Shown here piece after piece: positions 22,931-34,094 of a stretch of DNA of 64,000 bases. The notes beneath the pieces are model-generated. The model was not told the origin of the DNA and did no database searches. It worked only from the letters and a program-made list of their open reading frames with translations. The stretch covers positions 46,052,236 through 46,116,235 of the forward strand of contig CM055900.1 in assembly GCA_029582155.1 (NCBI GenBank), written 5' to 3'. The translations under genes and the position numbers were made by a program. How positions within the stretch are numbered: position 1 is the stretch's first letter; the number at the start of each line of letters is the position of its first letter. This stretch comes from Panopea generosa (taxonomy: Eukaryota; Mollusca; Bivalvia; Adapedonta; Hiatellidae).

Positions 22931-23888
22931 AAAATCAATTTCTATATCACCGTATATCTTAACATCTTTAGATATCTATGTTCATGATATATAATAGTTC
23001 GGTCGTTGATCAAATGAAATATTTGCCCCTATTACGTATTAATTTAAGATATGAATTTTCATGTTTCACTTAAGAAGTTGATGGACAGACTAATGTGTAA
23101 GTATTACGAATACGTAACGAATTCATCAGAAATGCGGTGGTATTTGGAACAGGAGCATTTTAACTTATGATTTAATTTGTAATAATGAGATGGATGAATT
23201 AAGTCATTAAAACATTACATGACATATAGCTTTCCTATTACATCTACGGTAATGACATGACTCCACGTGGCTTCCCGGAGTCACAAGTTCGTTCATTGTT
23301 TGTGAATCATGATAAAAATATGGACCCCATCCAAAAATATGTCTTTGTTAAACCGTATTACTCATTATAAATGAGTTCTGCGTAACATATCAGTAAAGAG
23401 GGGAACCCGTGCGTACATGTGTATATGTCAAAACATTAAGTAAAATTTATTTTTTTTAAAAAAATAGTGAAAATAAAATTATCAATTAATTTTAGAAATT
23501 CAATGCTTTGACAACGCTTTCTGCAGTATAGCAATATATAGATTTTTTTCTAAAAAAAAAATTTTTGTGGAACTGACACATGCACGTGTATGGTTAGCTG
23601 GAAGTTGTGGTGAAAAAATGGCAGTTTTATCTATTAATGTGTCAAATAGATAAAGTTTGATCGATATTATGATAATATGATGTGTTTGTGTTTTATAAAC
23701 ACCAATACAAACATCGATAAAAGTGTAGTTTAGGCAGTGACTTGATTACATGTTTAGGGTAGGAGGGCTTCCTCTTTGTATCACACTGATAAGGTCCAGT
23801 TATACATAATATCTCTATTTCACAATAACTTTATTTAAATGTATGTATTGTTAAATGTTATTGTTTTCGATTTTCAATAGAAATACAC
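22931..23888. other. Gene-free stretch
   Basis: AT-rich. No gene or repeat family recognised. Confidence 0.5.
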
Positions 23889-24048
23889 AGTCAAGCCTAG
23901 ATATTCAGCAGCCATCTGTCCTAAACAACCACATTTCTACTTCTGCTTTTCATCATGTTAGTTAAGTAAACCTGTATTGAGCAGCCACCTGCCTTAAGAG
24001 GTCATTTTTTGTTCTTTTCTTTAAGTGTATGCTTAAGACAGGTTTGTA
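23889..24048. mobile_element. Tigger/pogo-like MITE (T1)
   Basis: Starts 'acagtcaagcctagatattc' and ends 'gcttaagacaggtttg', an imperfect inverted pair. It shares termini with copies at 24.48, 29.3 and 60.5 kb. There is no coding capacity. The ACAGT terminus is typical of Tc1/mariner-pogo elements; the superfamily is inferred. Confidence 0.65.
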
Positions 24049-24480
24049 GCTTTATAACTAAACAGTTTGACTAAGGTAGATATTCATTCAATGTCATGTC
24101 AAATGGCATTTTATAAGAGGATAACTTATTTTACATCGGGCGTCGTCACCATTTGTCAGCTTCCTTTTCTATGTTATCTAAAATACATATCTAAGTCTTA
24201 AATGGGTATATGAATATTATTTTATGTATTATCTTGAGCGACAATTTTGCAACAGTATTTCGCAATTTGAAAAACACACTTTAGAAGTAAATGTGAATTT
24301 GATATTCTTTTTAAGTAATAAATAATATAAATGGATATTTTTTATTTAAGAAACATCACAAAACATCAGTTTTGTTATTCTGATTTCAATGCAAATTTTG
24401 ATGTATAAACGATTTTTTCTCTTTTTCTAAGTTACTACATGTATATCGAAACTTATTTGAATTAGTTTCAAAATAAACAT
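24049..24480. other. Gene-free stretch
   Basis: AT-rich spacer between two T-family elements. Nothing recognised. Confidence 0.5.
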
Positions 24481-24662
24481 TAAAACCTGTGTAAGAGATC
24501 GCCTCTATTAAGCAGCCACTTGTCCTTATCAGCCACATAAAAATTGCTATTTCCCAGGTAAATGCTTTCAGAGCAAATTAATCTGTCTTACGCAACTATC
24601 TGTCTTAAACGGACAATATTGCTCCTTCTCTTTACTGGCTGCTTAAAGCAGGTTTTGTAAAT
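24481..24662. mobile_element. Tigger/pogo-like MITE (T2)
   Basis: Starts 'aaaacctgtgtaagagatcg', includes 'attaagcagccacttgtcc' and ends 'ggctgcttaaagcaggtttt'. It has the same inverted ends as T1. Confidence 0.65.
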
Positions 24663-25533
24663 ACTAATTTATTACGAAGTAAATTAAGATTAGGCTAAAA
24701 CAGATGGAATTAACGTAGAATGGAGCTAACAGAATAGATGTATAAAATATGGCAATTTCTTCAGTAAAACGGTAGTTATCTGAGAACAGGTCCTCATTTA
24801 TAGATCAAGGTAGACCAACTGCTTATCAAAATGCTTATTGAACACCCATTGATTTAATATTCACTCCCATGAACGCATTATTATATGACTTTCAATTTAA
24901 AGGCATTGCTATCTGAAACTCCCTATTATAGAAATTACTAAGTTATTTTTTTTATATAAAACCAGTGAGTTACGCAAGTTTTGAAAATCTGATTAAACAT
25001 TTTTTAAAAAATACAAGTTGATATTTTCTTGTCGTTTTTTTTCTAGGATACCAATAAAACAAAAGACACTGCTTGTGAAACTTGTTGTATATGGCCGAGA
25101 TTCTGATGCCCTTCATACATTTACAAGAGTTACGCCTCTTTCCGAATAAACGGAATTTAAGATCTGCACACGTATTGGAGTATTTAAATTTCATATTTGC
25201 ATGGCGGCTGAATACATATATAGTTTCCTAAAATATAACTATATGAAACGTAATCACAATCGCCGTGTGTCTCTTTAATGCCTTTTCCCCACTCTCCCAG
25301 TTAGTTACCACAGATTAGACTATTCGAACTTCCCCTCAATCTCTCATGTTTATGTAATTTATTATACATCATTTCCGAGCAAACCGTTTTGTTCCTTTCA
25401 ATAAGACATATGTGTGCGGCTATGAATAATGGGGCGTGTCGTTTTGTGACGCGAAAAAATGCCAAGTTCGCATGCCGAGAATAATTCGTTACTGAAAGCA
25501 TTTAAACTCTGTCATCATGGGACACGTGCAAGA

Positions 25534-25572
<39 letters not shown>

Positions 25573-26152
25573 CTTTTCTATCATTCTTTGTGGTACTATT
25601 TTTGTGTATTATGTAAATTTTAACAATTTGCGTAAAATGAAAGCGAATGTTAGAAACATAGTTGTTTATATCGAAATGCAGTATATCTGTTTCACAGCAG
25701 CCATGCTTGTTCCTTATTAATATCTCGCGTCTGTAACATTCAGAGCAGTGACATAGCTACCAAATAGGCCCAAAGGCCCAGGCCTGCACACAATTTTCAG
25801 AGGCAACTGTTTTTGTTGAACTTATTCAAAAATTAAAAAAAAAAAAATAAGTTCAGGATGTGTTTAATTTCGTCTTAAATATACGTCAAAGTGCACCAGA
25901 GCCATTCTACACACAAAATATTTTCCGAGGTGGCCATGGTTACATGCACGTAACTTTAAGGCTAGCTAGCTGGCTGACTTATAGCATAAGTCAGTGTCAT
26001 ATCCCCGGACCTGTTATCTCCCCAATCGGAAGAGATGGGTCCGTTCTACAGACTCATCACTTCATATCATATTTATCTTAAAACCAATCACAGTTTAGTT
26101 ATGTATGAACATTTCTAATCTATCGACTTAGGACGTCAAAATACTAGATATA
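24663..26152. other. Gene-free stretch with an AT microsatellite
   Basis: No gene recognised. A pure (AT)n run lies at 25539-25571. Confidence 0.5.
25539..25571. repeat. (AT)n microsatellite
   Basis: About 16 perfect AT dinucleotides. Confidence 0.97.
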
Positions 26153-26440
26153 GAGTCTAGATATAAAGCCTAAATTCATCAATAATTTGAGTCTGGGAAA
26201 CGGATTCGGTTTCAAAAACATTTTTTATAACCCTGTAAACATACAATCTTGGGTAATAAATGTGATCCTGTAACTATTTCTGTTAATTATTCAATAAAAC
26301 TGATTGTTTCTGCAAATAAATATAGTAAATTGTTTGTTTAATTGATGTTATTCAAATGTAAAAAATATGACATTTTGAGTCCGAGTCTAAATCTCACACT
26401 CAAAATATTGATGAATTTAGATCTTGCTGGATTTAGGACT
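26153..26440. mobile_element. Possible MITE with inverted arms
   Basis: The left arm (about 26153-26195, 'cctaaattcatcaata' and 'atttgagtctg') is inverted in the right arm (about 26390-26440, 'actcaaaatattgatgaatt' and 'tagat'). The spacing is about 200 bp. Only one copy is seen, so it is a structural call. Confidence 0.5.
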
Positions 26441-26563
26441 AAGGTTTCATATTTAGAACACAAATTTATACACAAAATCTAGTCTCGGCTTCGAACGTAT
26501 TGACGCAGATTTACAGTAGAAAGTTAAATGTATTTACATTTGTTTTTTTTTAAGTTGAGCATA

Positions 26564-26858
26564 GATTTGTTTATTTGAATATTCATTACCGTCATTTTTA
26601 TGCCATCTAGGGCTAACAGACGATCAGTTAATCTAACCACTCTTTACTTGGATTCTGGAAGAATAATTAGTATTTAAGCACACACATCTCCATAAGTTAC
26701 TGATAACTTTCCTACTTGAATATACAGTGAAACACGAATGAAGGTATTTACGCAATGTTGTTTATCAATCATCACGGAGACTGTGACTGGGTTACGAACT
26801 CACGAATCCTGGATTGATTGTAAGACGCGCTACCAACTTAGCTAACCTGGCCCGGCTG
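26564..26858 (-). mobile_element. tRNA-derived SINE, family B, full length (B3)
   Basis: About 295 bp. On the minus strand: head 'ggccaggttagctaagttgg' and 'gattcgtgagttcg', linker 'cacagtctccgtgatgattg', middle, 'agagtggttagattaactga' and 'tcgtctgttagccctagatg', then tail 'aaaaatgacggtaatg'. This copy best shows the order of parts in the family. Confidence 0.85.
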
Positions 26859-27611
26859 TGTTCAGCATGGAACAAAGTGTTATGATCTCGAGCTCAGATG
26901 TATGACAGATTTACGACTTTAGAGGGTTAGGTGTGGGACAGACTTTGTACTTTGAAATGAAAATATTTTCAAATTTGTTGGAGCACTGGAAATGAATGTC
27001 GAAAGCGAGTTTTGAATTCCGAATAGAAAAAAAATATTTTGAATTAGAATTAGTCAATCTAGAAAGGGAAAACAGCAAAACAGCAAAAATACGTACCACA
27101 AGGGAGCGCTGTTAACGAGAAATTTCAGTACTATATTTAAAAAAACAACGAAGATTAAACGAAAGCTGAGACTTCATAGATCAATTGTACAGATTTCTGA
27201 TAAATTACGCGAGAGTTAAAAAAATCCGATAGAACTTCGCGAAATACCTTGAATTACAGGCATTGAAAAATTCAGAATCTTAAACCGATATACTGATTTG
27301 CTGATATTGCAGTCGCCAATAACTTGTATGATACGTTTTTTTCTGGTTCGGACTACTTTGTGCTGGAAGTGCATAGTCTGCCGGAACTACTTTTATTGAC
27401 ATCACCTCGTTTAAACTTTGATGCCAGGGAAATAGTGTGTTTTTGGTGTTTAAAATAGTTGTAAGCTGGACTTTATAACTAACGCAGGTCGTTGTATATA
27501 AGCTTATTTTACACTGCCTCCAGTTTGCTATATGGGCGATATCCCCATAGTGTAAGTCTTTTTAGGTTTGTGGAAAAAAATGCAGGAAACAGATATAAAC
27601 CCATCGTAAGG
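26859..27611. other. Gene-free stretch
   Basis: No gene or repeat recognised. Confidence 0.5.
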
Positions 27612-27760
27612 TTCTTATGGTTCTTTTGCGTGCTCGGTGTGTAGCACCGTCACACGGACCCTCGAGTTAAAGTCCCTTTCAAAAGCCAGTAGTTTTAGTT
27701 GGCCAGCTCCGGGAATCAAACCTGCAACCCCTTGACTAGAAGTTAAATAGTGATACATTG
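27612..27760 (-). mobile_element. tRNA-like SINE fragment, family unclear
   Basis: On the minus strand, 'tgcaggtttgattcccggag' is a good B box. The A-box region is poor, and no copy of the body is recognised elsewhere in the window. Confidence 0.45.
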
Positions 27761-28047
27761 TGGGACAGACAGTCATGGAATTCCCTGCTTTTCCATCGGT
27801 GTTTTCAGACCATATTCGGGAGCTATGAGGGACTTGGAACTAGTTATAAGCTCTCTACCAGTTTTGCAACTGATCAAATTTATGAAAAAAAATCTTATTA
27901 CCTTTACCTTAGGGTCGTATCGACCGTTTTTGATTGTTTAATGTACTGCATCTATGGATACCTATGGTATCTATGGATGCTACGTGTTGAGAAGGAATGT
28001 TCACCGTCTTATGGACCTTGGCATCATAATGGAATCATATTTGTGTT

Positions 28048-28210
28048 GAGCGCGTAAATGGTGTAGTGGTAGATCTCTGAAACCTGGAATGGGTGATCGT
28101 GGGTTCTATCTCGTCACGACCGACTGCGGTGTCCATGAGCAAGACAAGATTTTACGTCAGAAAGACGTCCTCGGTGATTTATCAAGTTGTAAAAAACAAC
28201 TTATTCCACA
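28048..28210 (+). mobile_element. tRNA-derived SINE, family C (C5)
   Basis: Head 'aaatggtgtagtggtagatc', B box 'gtgggttctatc', then 'tgcggtgtccatgagcaaga'. The order matches family C, with a diverged 3' half. Confidence 0.7.
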
Positions 28211-28294
28211 ATAGATGTAAAATGAAACTCTATGGAAAAGGTAGGTAATATTATTTAAATGGTAATACTTACAAGGTTATTACTTTACTATAAT

Positions 28295-28511
28295 CCAGTG
28301 TGGAGCGCGTGTTCCAGTGATAGAGCACCGAACCCACGCTCGGAGGGTCGTGGGTTTGATCCTCCGTCACAGCTATGTGTGGTGTCCTTGAGCAAGACTC
28401 ATTTCCGCATATGCTTAGTACTGGTTCTATCCATGAGGATTTCGAGCGTGATTTCCCCAAATTGTATGAAATTGTACCAAAATCGAAGTAAAATAAGCAA
28501 GTTCAAACTGA
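28295..28511 (+). mobile_element. tRNA-derived SINE, family C, with target duplication (C6)
   Basis: Head 'tggagcgcgtgttccagtga' and 'gtgggtttgatcc' (B box), then 'ggtgtccttgagcaagactc', core 'agtactggttctatccatga', 'cgagcgtgattt', tail 'aatcgaagtaaaataagc'. It is flanked by actataat at 28287-28294 and 28512-28519, a likely target-site duplication. Confidence 0.85.
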
Positions 28512-28519
28512 ACTATAAT

Positions 28520-29304
28520 ACATATTGGAAAATTATTTGGCATAATGGCAGCCTCCTTAACAAAGTGTTCTTTTGAATGTAAAAGAGATTTAAACTGATT
28601 TAGATAATCTACTCTAAAAACAAACTCCTGCTGATTTTGAAACGTAGACATTATCAATGCGTTGCCAATATTTATACGCATTTATCAATGGAAGTAACCT
28701 GTTTTATTTAAAACGTTTACGATAATCTAAGGTTTTTTTGGTACAATCATATTATTTTGAGATAAATAATCTGTATGTCTAACACACGGAAATAAACAAA
28801 ATTAAACATTTCTGAAAATAAACGTTTTAATTTATTTGTTCTGTTGTCATATATTAAATGAATTTCAGCTTACACCTGAAGTCAATTGAGATCGTAATTG
28901 AAGGCAGGTAGGTAGTTTTGTAACTATAGTTTAATTGAGACTTTTATCTTATGCTTTGTAAGCAAGGAAGTGAAGTAAATTCGTGCACATGCGCAGAACA
29001 ACAAAACTTTAACACTTACAACAGCGATATCGTGCACTAAGCCTACCTGCTCGATACAAATGTTTCGAGAGAATATTAAAAACGGTTGGAGCTAGCTAGT
29101 CGTGTGTGCCTGCAGTTCCATTGTTGTTGTTTTTGTGTTAAATTGGAGTAAATTATTTATATAGATTTAGTCGATTTCTTCGACGGTTCACACACTATAC
29201 TTATAATGTCTTATTCTTTTCATGGGCACATTCCCTAAATTAAATTTTGGAAGAACAAATCAAGACTGAGTTCTATTGCCGTAAAATAAGGGTAATTTCG
29301 TAAA
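28520..29304. other. Gene-free stretch
   Basis: No gene or repeat recognised. Confidence 0.5.
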
Positions 29305-29462
29305 ACATTCAAACCTTCTTAAGCAGCCTGGCAAGAGAAAGAGCAAAACTCACCTTTTAATACAGGTAGTTGCTTTATACATATTAATTAACTCTGAAGT
29401 AAAGCAATGGAGAAAAAAGCAAATGTGGCTGCCTGAGACAAGTGGCTGTTCAGTAAAGGTGA
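29305..29462. mobile_element. Tigger/pogo-like MITE (T3)
   Basis: The left end 'tcaaaccttcttaagcagcc' and the right end 'gtggctgcctgagacaagtg' followed by 'aaaggtgactgta' are related by inversion. The interior 'taattaactctgaagtaaag' matches the 60.5-kb copy. Confidence 0.65.
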
Positions 29463-29889
29463 CTGTATTGTTTCATAATTGTTTTGTTGTAAACTGGTGT
29501 AGTAAATATTGTTGTGGAATGTGCATTATTCATAAACTATTTTATAACGTAATAATAAATATATATAACACTGATAGACCATCACAGCCAGAGGTTATCC
29601 CCCATAGTGCAGTAGCTTAAGTAGCAATAGAAACTGCGTGAATTATGTCAGCTTTTAGTATAAAATAATATTTATATCAAACAGTTGGCTCTGAAACTAT
29701 GATCTTATTAATACTTGTTAATAACTAACGCTTATTGCTAATACATTCACTTAGTTTCCTGGTTACTGATTATTTCACATTTAGTGTAATTACAAGATAC
29801 TTAGTACAGAGATGCAAACATCAAATTTTGGATGCAAAATTGGATCAATCCACTTTAGCAATCCACCTCTGGCGAATGGCCTTACATTA
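29463..29889. other. Gene-free stretch
   Basis: No clear gene. The right part may be heavily decayed LINE sequence leading into the next feature. Confidence 0.4.
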
Positions 29890-30720
29890 GTAAGCACAGT
29901 TGCTGTATCCAGAACATCAAACCAAGCTAATTGAATCGTATGCAAATCGACTGATATACGAATTCATCAAAAGCAAATGCAAATTGTAATCATCAATTGT
30001 TAGTGTTTGGTGATAAAGGTAACGTCTCACACACAGTTATCATTGGTAATGCTATAATCGAATCCGTTCATGAAGTCACACATATAGGTATTAGCTTGCA
30101 CATTTCGTTTAAAAGTTCAAGCGTCATCATCTCACGCTGCAGAAAGGGAAAATCCTCATTTTTCTTCTTAATGGCTATTGAATCTCCTCATCCAGGAGAC
30201 ATAAGTCCTCTTGTTGTGGCGAATCTAGTCCAAAAAATAGCAATTCCTGTTCTACTATACGTCTGTGAGTTGTAGTATAGCGTGCTGCAATCTGATATAT
30301 TAACATTAGAAAGGGTACTCCGATTAGCAGTAAAATGTGTACATTCTGTCATTCAACACTAGAACAGATATGGTCATTTCCATGCTTGGATGGAGGCCGA
30401 TCATATCATATATTGATAAACGTAAATTAAGTTTACTGCAGAATTATGTACAGTGCCAGCTGACTTTTTGTCGAGACAACTCTTTGGCTTACGTCTCAAC
30501 CTATTCAAGCTAAAGGAGGCCAAGGCCAACTCGGATTTGTATCGGATATAGAATCCTTACTAGATAAATATGGGCTTTCTCACTATATTGACACATATAT
30601 CCTAACTGCTGTACTTCCAAGTAATTTTTTACGGAAAAGAATTGTTACAAAAGCCGTTACTGATTTCTATTACCATGAGAGACAAAGAGTGAGAGTGAAT
30701 AAACACGGGACATGCAATGG
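29890..30720 (+). pseudogene. Decayed non-LTR retrotransposon (CR1/L2-like), ORF2 C-terminal region
   Basis: An open segment at 29997-30275 reads LLVFGDKGNVSHTVIIGNAI, with HIGISL and HPGDISPLVVANLVQKIAIPVLLY further on. Downstream, in shifted frames, come LTLERVLRLAVKCV, QLGFVSDI-like and YSLTHYIDTYI-like stretches, then TKAVTDFYYHERQRVRVNK. This series matches the region after the reverse transcriptase in invertebrate CR1/L2-type LINEs, where a post-RT domain ends the ORF2 protein. Stops and frame changes show it is dead. The catalytic YADD box and the endonuclease are absent, as expected for a 5'-truncated copy. Family assignment is from memory of the pattern and needs a protein search. 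Confidence 0.7.
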
Positions 30721-33700
30721 GTTGTCATTTGTGAGTGATACGACAACTATATATGTATTGTTTGCAAAATGATCTTTATATGTTGCAAGTGAATGCATAT
30801 GTAATTTGTACTACATCTGAAAAGAGGAATTAAAAAAATATATAAGAAAATGATTTTTCCCCACAACTATGAATTGTTTGATAAAATTAGGACTTTAATT
30901 TTTTCAAATGTTTCCACTGGTTCGAATGGATAATTACGAATCTTCATACTTGTTTTTCCCAGTCCCAGGCCCTGGTGTCTCCCGAATCAGGTCTAACAGA
31001 CCAATGAAAAAACAAGGAATTCTGCCTGTCCCCCAATACCTAGTACTTAAACGCTTACACATCTTTGACTTTGACTTTGACGTCATTCAACTGCTCTGAA
31101 GCAACTGACCAATCGGCGTGCTCTGGGTCCTTTCTACAATCCAACTTCATACACTTCATTAGTTCTTCTAAATTTGTCACCCAACCTTGTTACATCTCAT
31201 AAAGTATTCAAATTGCCACATTCTTCATGTGTTTATAGAAATATTATGAAAACTCTATGTGGGCGTTATACATTCGTACATGTATAATATGCTATTGCCT
31301 TCTTGTATTTTGTCGTATTCTCGATTGAGAAAGAGCGTTGCTTTTGTCATTATTGCTAAGTAGAAAGCTACGATATATGTATAGTGTACACGAGCCAAAA
31401 TATAACACAACTTTCGAACAATATAATTTCCGAAACATTACAGTCGACTCATTGTAATTGCAAATTACCGTATAGCCTACTCCCGCCATTTTATTTGAAT
31501 AATGTTTAAAAAACTTATAAAACATATATTATTCATCACTGGAGCCTATATACTGACCTAACTGACGTTATCTTTCGATAATTGAAATGTTCTATTGACT
31601 GAAATATCCCCGTTTTATTTTTAAGACAACCCTCTTTGTATAAAACATGCAATTAAAAATGAAATATACGAGATAAAGCACACATTAACAAACTGTTGAT
31701 CATTTTGAAACCAAAGGTCTGTTGTCTTTAATGACGTCTGCTTGCTAACAGACTGCCACCTATACTAGTAACGATGCAACCCTGGAATCGTGTCTGTGAT
31801 GACAAACCAGTCTATATAAATATGCGCTTGCATCGGAAACAATTAGCCCGTGTCTGCATATAGCACAACTGACTTCTTTAATGGTCGACTTCGTGCTACA
31901 TGTCACAGCCATCACGTGAGTGAGTGTTAAAACTTTGTAACGTGGGAGTGGTAATATATCAGACGATAAAAATGGTTTTAAACTTAACAATGTCCAAATT
32001 TACAGGAAATAAAAAAAAGTTTAGAAATGAATCTTATTAAATTTTAGTATTTACTTCACAGTGGAGCCGCTTATTGAAGGTCAGCATTGGATGCGTATGT
32101 CAAAACAATGGCCCCCATTTCACTTTATTCTTTCTTCAAATATAAATGTGTTTTTTTGCCATCTCGATTGCACCATGCAAATGCTTTAGAAAGGGTCGAA
32201 TTTATTGTTGGATAGCTTATTGAAAACAGAAAAGCAATAAAATATGGTAAAGTAACTGACATGTTATCATGTTTGATTATTTAAGACAAAATTAATGTAG
32301 CCATTTTCTTTTGTTTTAAAATCGCAATCCATTGCTATATTCAAATTATCCGCATGGTAAAATGTATACTTCAATATGTTTGAATATTTAAGACAAAATT
32401 AATGTAGCCATTTTCTTTTGTTTTAAAAATCGCAATCCATTGCTGTATTTAAATTATCCGCATGGTAAAATGTATACTTCAATAAAATTAATTTCCCTTA
32501 GATGTATTTTACATGTACAAATGTTATCTTTATTTAGTTTATCTTAATAATTCACAAGGATATTCTATTGGTATATTTTTCAAATATATTTTATTTTCAT
32601 TTTCGCTGCACAGATGAAGGAATGAAAAAGGCTTTAAAACTATTGAAGCGAGACCGTACTGCAACGCATTCACTGAACCATTTCAGATTTCTTGTAGTTT
32701 CGTTATATACAATCAACATCAAAAGGGTTTATTCAGTTAATGGAATTTAGTTTATAATATGTTTCTATGTCGTTTCTTTGAACACCCACGTGGTTTTAGA
32801 CTTGCTCATAAAAAGTACGGTCGGGCTGGTTTAATGTATGAGTTTACACAGTACCTTAATATACAAAGACGCGCCGCTTATTAGCATTTCAAACCTCGGA
32901 TAGCGCATTTAGCTGTTTTAATAATTCATTGAACCATCGTCCGAATTTTATGATACTGGTATAAAGGTAATGTTGATAAAACTGTTGACATTTTCTTCAT
33001 ATCAATCATTCACTTTTTTTTGTTCTCAATTACAACTTAACAAAATTTGCGATTAGATTTATTTTATTTGTAGAAACCAATACTTTTTTTTTAATTACGG
33101 AATCAGCAAATTATTCCCTATCATTATTCTATAAGTGTTATTGCATTTATTTTCATTTTTAAGGTTATAGGAGAAGATGCCCATGTGTCAAATTTAAACA
33201 TGTATCTTAGCCACCAGCAAAGAAGCGTGTTGTAAATAAGACGATATCAGAGTTGCAAAGTTGTGATGATTCACCAAGGAAGAGTTGTAAATGTATAACA
33301 AAATCGGAAAATGTAAAATGTGCCAACAGATATTTCGATAGAACCTGTACCTTATTCCTGTTTATATGTCGTTGCTGCAATCACATAGTTATGAAAATAA
33401 TATTCTCACAATGGACAATTTTCATAGGATTGTCTTCGTATAGAGTTAGTTTACAATTCTTCCCTAAATTATTGTGCTTGATGATCGCTGGTGTGAATTT
33501 TTACAATCTGTTAATTGCAATAAAATCACTCTAAAACCAATAGTCGTTACCATACATAACATTAAGCATACTTTCAAATCTCATTTACAAAAACAGCACG
33601 ATTTGCACTCTATTTGATTTTGCTACCGGGAAGACCGAAGACTCATTGATGGCGAATGTCCACATTATCTCACCCTTAATTATTAGTATCTTTGCCGTAG

Positions 33701-33914
33701 TTTTCAAGGTCATAGAGAAGACCAGGATTCTGTTCATCAACGTTTTCCTAGGATTTACCTGGATATGTAAAACGTTACTCAATTTTGATCGGTTATGTAA
33801 ATATTATTAAATCAATCAAATCAAACCAAATGCAGTCACAATTATGATCACCTGGATGCTTTCTTTAGATTTAAATTTGATAGTATTTAAGTATGCCATT
33901 ATATTGGTGTAACA
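30721..33914. other. Gene-free stretch with a 107-bp tandem duplication
   Basis: About 3.2 kb with no gene recognised. It holds the duplication listed separately. Around 31010-31110 strings such as 'aagcaactgaccaatcggcg' also occur at about 39132 ('aagcaactgaccaatcagcg'), so an old dispersed repeat may be present at both places. Confidence 0.45.
32267..32481. repeat. Two-copy tandem duplication, period 107 bp
   Basis: Copies begin near 32267 and 32374. Both contain 'tttaagacaaaattaatgta', 'gccattttcttttgtttta' and 'ccgcatggtaaaatgtatac'. They differ by only a few bases, so the duplication is fairly recent. Confidence 0.92.
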
Positions 33915-34094
33915 GGCTCCTGTTTCACCAACATAATATTATACTTGAAAGCGGTCAGTTGATCATGATTTTAGACTGGTTCGAGTAAAACTGCATATAA
34001 TTTCATCGATATTTATCAAATTAAAGATAAACAACCAGTCAAAACTTAGTAAAGCTTTCAAGTTTTGAGGTAAAATTTTGGTGAAACAGAAGCC
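33915..34094. mobile_element. Short TIR element, P family (P2)
   Basis: About 180 bp, starting 'ggctcctgtttcaccaa' and ending 'ttggtgaaacagaagcc'. These are the same termini as P1 (17.2 kb), but the interior is different ('gatcatgattttagactggt' and its inverted partner 'aaccagtcaaaact'). The left flank 'ttggtgtaacaggctcc' itself looks like another P-family right end, so two elements may abut. Confidence 0.8.
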
